From Gordius sp. MW1 (lineage: Eukaryota; Nematomorpha; Gordioida; Gordea; Gordiidae), in the NCBI GenBank assembly GCA_964036665.1, contig OZ038529.1, positions 17,244,060 through 17,308,059 of the forward strand: a stretch of DNA of 64,000 nt. Reading direction: 5' to 3'. Below are positions 59,110-64,000 of the stretch, piece after piece. The first letter of the stretch is position 1, and each line of letters starts with the position of its first letter. The notes under the pieces were generated by a model. The model had not been told where the DNA came from, searched no databases, and saw only the letters and a list, made by a program, of their open reading frames with translations. Both the position numbers and the translations under genes were made by a program.

Positions 59110-60340
59110 ATGACCAAATATAAAAAAATTATTGAAGATTGTGCCGAAAAATCGAATCCAGAATTAGACCTAGTTGACAAAGGCGTAGTTAATATTTTTG
59201 ATCTACCGGGATTATGTAATTATAGTTTTGTATAATTAACAAATTTACATGTTATTTAAAGTTAGCCTTAAACAACTTACTCGTCTATCATTAAGCCATA
59301 ACAAAATCGAATGTAAACAATTATATATTTATCATCAAATGTATTTGTAGTTTTACCCCCTGCTATTGCAGAATTAGAAAATTTAGAACACTTGAATTGT
59401 TTCAATAATCAAATTGAAGTATATATGAATGAATAATTAATATAATTTTTAGGAACTACCAGCAACAATTTCAAGTCTTGCCAAACTAAGAATATTAAAT
59501 CTAGGGTAAAAATAATTCTAATGATACAAGACAATTTAAACTTATTAAAACAATTATATTTGAGTATTCTTTCTAAGGCTAAATAGATTATCACAACTAC
59601 CCAGAGGTTTTGGGTCATTTCCAGCTTTAGAGATTCTAGACCTTACTTATAACAATTTAAATGAACATTCAATCTCAAATAATTTCTTTATGATAAGTAA
59701 ATATCATTGAGATACATAATATAAAAATGTGCCTAGATACTTTAAGAGCTTTATATTTGGGTGATAATGATTTTGAAATCCTAATGCCTGATATAGGAAA
59801 GTTAAGGAATTTACAAATTGTAAGATTACCAAAATATATTTATATTTTTGAACAGCTTATTTTGAGAGATAATGATTTGATATCTATCCCAAAAGAAATT
59901 GGAACACTTACAAAGTTGAAAGAACTCAATCTAAGTAACAATAGATTGACAGTTCTCCCTCCAGAAATTGGTAATAAAATTGATTTATTTTATTTAGATC
60001 AATGTTTAGGTGATTTAGAATTAACAGGGAGTAAACAATCAATCAAAATGGATAATAACCCTTGGGTACCACCTATAGCGGATCAATTGCAATTAGGTCC
60101 TACTCATGTGATGTCTTACATAAAAACAGAAACTTATAAATAGTAAGCAAATCATGTTTCATTTTGTATATGTCCTGGTGATTTGCTTTATCTAATCAAC
60201 AAATATTATCATTTTTTAGTCTATTTGCAAGACACATTTTGGCAAGCATGTCCCCTCCACCAAAAACAAGTGATAAAATCAAAAAAGCTAGCAGAAAGAA
60301 TATTTCTACTCAAAATGCACTTTTGCCACCAGTTCATTAA
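59110..60340 (+). CDS. RSU1: RSU1, Ras suppressor protein 1 (leucine-rich repeats)
   Basis: RSU1 is a cytoplasmic leucine-rich-repeat protein that binds PINCH in the ILK-PINCH-parvin complex at integrin adhesions. Nine exons join in frame: 59110-59215, 59262-59312, 59351-59418, 59453-59505, 59578-59696, 59737-59819, 59856-59970, 60010-60142 and 60220-60340. All eight introns are GT-AG and 34-77 nt long. The product is 282 aa (human 277). It starts 'MTKYKKIIEDCAEKSNPELD'. Repeats include 'LTRLSLSHNKIE', 'LEHLNCFNNQIEELP', 'LPRGFGSFPALEILDLTYNN', 'TLRALYLGDNDFEIL', 'LILRDNDLISIPKEIG' and 'LNLSNNRLTVLPPEIG'. The conserved C-cap 'NNPWVPPIADQLQLG' and 'YIKTETYK' follow, then 'YLFARHI' and a basic tail. 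The locus looks intact. NUDT14 converges from the right. Confidence 0.97.
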
Positions 60341-60394
60341 TTGCAATAATCATGATTAAACATATAATACAAACCAGTTTTTATATTAAAATAT

Positions 60395-60623
60395 TTAAAT
60401 ATTTTTAGTGTATTTGTATTGCTTAAACCATAAAATTCCAAATAAAAGTCCTGCAGTTGTAGACAAAGTTGAATGAATTATTAAATTTTCGGCTTCTTGT
60501 AACTTCATTTCTATGACTTCTATTTCTTCATTTTCAATTCCACCCCCAGGATAAACTTTTTGGGCATCTGTCACATTGCAATAGAACATATAACTTGTTG
60601 TACCATTAATTCCTACTCCATTG
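60395..60623 (-). CDS. NUDT14: NUDT14 (UDP-sugar pyrophosphatase), last coding exon
   Basis: NUDT14 is a Nudix hydrolase that splits UDP-glucose and related sugars into sugar phosphate and UMP. This exon encodes the last 75 residues. An AG acceptor precedes 60623, entering after two bases of a split codon, and the stop is at 60397-60395. The sequence 'NGVGINGTTSYMFYCNVTDA' matches the strand after the Nudix box in the human protein, 'KVYPGGGIENEEIEVIEM' matches its Gly-rich loop, and 'GLLFGILWF' its final helix. The catalytic Nudix box (GX5EX7REUXEEXGU) is not in this exon, and I could not find it up to 61498 or beyond the piggyBac element. The earlier exons probably lie off the window, unless this is a partial copy. 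Confidence 0.88.
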
Positions 60624-60676
60624 CTATTGAGTAACAAATTTTTAAACATAAATATTAATTTTATTTTATGCTTCAT

Positions 60677-61498
60677 ATATTTAAAAATTAAATTTTAAAA
60701 ACCAGAAATTCCTACTCTGCTAGCCCAATCTGATTTTTGAGCCGGCACCTTAAGGATATTTGGGTAATAGGGACTAATGGAAATTTATTTTTGAATATTT
60801 AAACTAAGCCATACATAATCATTCTTTTCTTTGATCATAATATTTTTATAATTAAAATTTTAATAAAAAAAGAGCTTGAGAATCAGTTTCATAAAGTGGT
60901 CAATAATTATTTGTTCACTATATATTTAAAATTGCATAGCAATTAATATAAAGCTAATAAGTTCATCCTGAGAGAATTTAAATGAAATTTAAAGTGTTTT
61001 TTTTAACGATATACAGCCTTCTAATTATTTTTTTCAGTTTAAATTTGTCAAAAATATATTATTTTCACATAATATCAATGAAAATAGCAATATTATTGCC
61101 ACCTTTGTTTCAATTAAATGTCAGTAACATGACCCTTATTTTTAAATATTTTGAGGCTACATTGACTTGACCCTAACGGACAAATTTAATGGAGGCAGGA
61201 CTTTTTGGTAATTTGTTTTACCGACGAAATTTTAAATTTGTTGGGCCGGGAAATTTAGTTAGAAAATTGGGTCGGGTAATTTATAAAAAGCTGACGTATG
61301 TTAAATATTTAAAAAAGACCGTGTAAAAATCAAATGTATTAGCATGAGATATATAGCATAAGGCCGTTGTATGGAAATAGTTTATTCAACTGTGTATATA
61401 TGTGAGAGATGCAAAGGATATCCTAAAATAAAAGACAAATCAAAGAACCCCTTTAATATGGGAAATTAGATGGGATTGCTATGTTAAATAGTATTTAA
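60677..61498. other. Probable NUDT14 intron or intergenic DNA
   Basis: No further NUDT14 exon is recognisable. The stretch ends at the TTAA that flanks the piggyBac element. A short AATTGCATAGCAATT palindrome at about 60930-60944 resembles the Helentron-like 5' motif. Confidence 0.45.
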
Positions 61499-62339
61499 CC
61501 CGAGAGGTACCCGTGTAACCTGTAGGTGACACCACTTTGAACGCTTATAATTTTTAAACTATTGGATGAAATATTAATTTTTAAATTGATTATGAAAGAG
61601 CACACTTAGGCGAATCAGCTGATATGTTTTATTCCCCTTCCTCTTCCTTCTTTCATTAATAATAAGGTCTCAAATATCGCTAATTTTGAAAGTTGGACTG
61701 CTTCTCATATATTCACTATAAATGGAGACTCAACCATATGAAATCTTATTTTAATTTATATCATTAAAATCTTGACACTTTCACAATTATTTTGATATGA
61801 AATTTAATTGTTTTTGGTTAATTAAAATTGGAATAATGTTGGCCCAAAGTTTGGTGTAACCTGTAGGTTACACTGGGCAGAGGTCCATACGTATAAGCTT
61901 ATTTAAACGAGTAATGCTACTTTTTTATTTGCTTTAATTTGATTTTTTATAAGTAATTTCGTATAAAAATATCCTTATTACAAAGTTAATATCGCTTTGA
62001 GGTAAAAATTATATGATTAATTTAACCTTTGACTCCATTCCCTTGGAAAATCCTGAAGATTACTTGAAACAATTCTTTCAAATGATGTTATTTTGTATGT
62101 GGTGAATATGAGTGAATTTAACTGTTAATGAATTTAAAATCTAAATCTCAATTCTTTTTTTAATACTTGTTTCCTAAGTATATTAAAATGTTTTGGGAGC
62201 TCTGACCTGACTGTTTTAACATAATGGTGAATGCGTAGAATCGCTTCCAAGAAATAACTAAATATTTACATTTGGCCGACAAAATTGGTAAGGGTTGACA
62301 CTTTTTTCAAAGTTCGAGATTATATGGATCTTTTAAATG

Positions 62340-63400
62340 AAGTTCAAAAGCAACTTTAAACATCGTAGCTCTTCTCACATATCCATAGATGAATGTATGG
62401 TTTTTTATTTCGGGACCACAATGCAAAACAATTTATAAAAGGCAAGCCTTTTCGTTTCGGCTATAATATGTGGTGTGCTGCAACAAAAAATGGCTACCTT
62501 GTCACATTTCAACCTTACCAGGGGGCTAAATTTTCCGTAAATCGACAAAACAAAATAGGTTTTGGCGGAGCGGTCATATTAGACTTAGTAAATCAACTAC
62601 CACCAGAATTTGGTCCATACAATATTTATTTCGATAATTTTTTTACGAGCCACAATTTAATGATATGTCTTTCAAAGATGAATATTGGGGGCACAGGAAC
62701 GGTGCGGGTCGATTGTTTAAAATGGTATCGTTTCAAAATGTCACAGTCCAAAATGCAACAAAGCCACATCGTGAGATTCGCGAATCTCACGATCGTGAGA
62801 TTCGCTATTACTCATTGCGCAAGCGCATAATTTCCATTGAATAGTGTTTTAGGTCAGCGTTTTAGGTTAGGGGTTGGGTTAGGATTAGATGTACATCAAA
62901 TTCCATCCCCATTTGAGATTTAATTTTTCGTGATATTCGTGTGACATTTTGGACTGTGACATTTTGAACCCAAGACGTTTAAAATGCCTGATCATCGATG
63001 TAAAAGAACGAGGGTTTCTATCAAAAACACTTATTTGATGGCTGTCCGATGGAATGATAATAATATTGGCACAATGTTGTCAAATTGTCATAGGGTCAAG
63101 CCTATAACCTCTATTGGAGAATCACTAAAGCGAAAAAATAGAAAAAAATTGTAATTCAATATCCTCATATGATCAAAATGTCTAATTGTTTTATGGGCGG
63201 TGTCGAACGCTTTGAGCAAAATATGGATGCAACTAGATTATCATTTCGCGACAGAAAAGTGGTATTTTCCTATATTTGCATTCGGGCTGGATGCTGCATG
63301 CCAAAATGCATGGCATCTATATTGCTTCATTAGGGAAAAATTACATTATGTAATTTCAAAAGAGAAAACCGCAAAATTATAAAAATACGGACAACCGCGT
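62340..63400 (+). pseudogene. piggyBac transposase, degraded C-terminal two thirds
   Basis: The catalytic region begins with 'SSHISIDECM' (first Asp near 62385), then shifts frame into 62393-62740: 'FIKGKPFRFGYNMW', 'GYLVTFQPYQGAK', 'YNIYFDNFFTSHNLM' (second Asp) and 'GTGTVRVDCLKW'. After the MITE, 'VRWNDNNIGTMLSN' and 'SNCFMGGVERFEQNMDA' follow. The third catalytic Asp normally sits in MGGVD; here codon 63205-63207 encodes Glu. A further shift leads to 'EKWYFPIFAFGLDAACQNAW', the usual C-terminal helix. Piggybac transposases cut and paste at TTAA. This copy cannot encode an active enzyme. Confidence 0.9.
62732..62968. mobile_element. Short MITE inside the piggyBac transposase
   Basis: Perfect 24-bp inverted ends begin TTCAAAATGTCACAGTCC on the left and finish GGACTGTGACATTTTGAA on the right. 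Inside are a 26-bp perfect palindrome at 62768-62793 (half-site ATCGTGAGATTCG), repeated once more as a half-site, and a TTAGGTTAGGGGTTGGGTTAG tract near 62860-62882. Codons on both sides belong to the same transposase, so it is an insertion. No target duplication could be defined. Confidence 0.85.
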
Positions 63401-64000
63401 AAACGGACTTTAAGCCCTAAATTAACTAATTTTAAGAATAATATAACATACAACAAAAGGTATCGTGTACTCAGAGGCATTGTGTCGTCTGTCATAAAGC
63501 TATTAGAATTTTTTGTGCATATTATAAAGTAGGCCTTCCCATTTGGTCAATATTTCATAATAATTAACATATTTTATACTCATTGATGTTAGTTAATACA
63601 TTTTTATGTATTTTATAAAAATAATCATCATTATTGTATACATAATTGTAAAATTTAATAAATTTTCTTTATACGTAAGTACAATTGTGCTGCCCAGTGT
63701 AACCTGTAGGTGACACCCCTTTTTTTCTCAAAGTAAATAATTTTTTCAAAATTTTTCAATTGTTTAGCTTTATTTAGCATGTAAGAAAGCCCAGAAAAAA
63801 ATTTCATAAAAATTTTTTCGGCCGAACTGGGTCTGGTACCTGTCGGGTTAAACTTTGACACACAGTTTTATGGTTGTAGCATTCATTTTTATCATTTTAG
63901 GATTTATCTTATTAATTTAGCCAATATTGAGCAAAATTTAAACCTATAAAACTAAAAAATTTAAGATAACAATGAAATTTTCAATCATATAAATTATAAC

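Larger units (their letters stand above)
61499..63847 (+). mobile_element. piggyBac transposon with TTAA flanks
   Basis: TTAA lies at 61495-61498 and at 63848-63851. The ends are CCCGAGAGGTACC and GGTACCTGTCGGG, a 13-bp terminal inverted repeat with one mismatch. Internal near-palindromes with the core TAACCTGTAGGT lie near the left end (61515-61535 and 61856-61875) and near the right end (63697-63716). The transposase is broken and an unrelated MITE lies at 62732-62968. Confidence 0.95.

Overview
This window is nuclear DNA from an AT-rich invertebrate animal genome. The evidence is spliced animal genes with GT-AG introns, dense layers of DNA transposons, Helitrons and LINEs, no operons and no ribosome-binding sites. 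I cannot name the species. The gene set (Pelota, RSU1, a KANSL1 homologue, NUDT14, a C18orf32-like protein) is metazoan. The very short introns (34-77 nt in RSU1) beside heavy transposon load suggest a small invertebrate such as an arthropod, but that is a guess.

Host genes. Five host loci can be supported. Pelota is on the minus strand at 15854-19554: 5 exons, 459 aa, reconstructed in frame. A small C18orf32/UPF0729-like gene is on the minus strand at 25042-25245. A KANSL1 homologue is on the minus strand at 44495-47734: 5 coding exons, 834 aa, with Win-like and PEHE motifs. RSU1 is on the plus strand at 59110-60340: 9 exons, 282 aa. The last coding exon of NUDT14 is on the minus strand at 60395-60623. 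RSU1 and NUDT14 converge, with 54 bases between their stop codons. The remaining NUDT14 exons were not found and may lie beyond the window, upstream of a piggyBac copy at 61499-63847.

Mobile DNA. From 1.6 to 5.8 kb lies a minus-strand RTE-type LINE split by a foldback hAT-like element with an 8-bp target duplication. From 7 to 12 kb lies a decayed Helitron that carries a Hermes/hobo-like hAT, which in turn carries a short G-rich MITE: three nested insertions. From 12 to 14.3 kb and from 53.9 to 55.8 kb lie two copies, in opposite orientation, of a non-autonomous Helentron-like element with an internal 129-bp minisatellite. A third, diverged locus occupies 37.9-41.7 kb. From 28.2 to 29.4 kb two short Helitrons are inserted end to end. 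From 30.9 to 37.4 kb are two more hAT-type elements (one keeping a BED zinc finger), an RTE tail and a second Helitron interrupted by a long foldback. From 49.3 to 53.1 kb are a hAT remnant and a nearly intact 3.1-kb LINE with a 15-bp target duplication. A decayed piggyBac with TTAA flanks closes the window.

How it fits together. The host genes act in separate pathways: ribosome rescue, integrin adhesion, histone acetylation and UDP-sugar turnover. Nothing suggests a shared locus function. The window's main value is its transposon stratigraphy, because several insertions have an uninterrupted relative inside the same window that shows the empty site.
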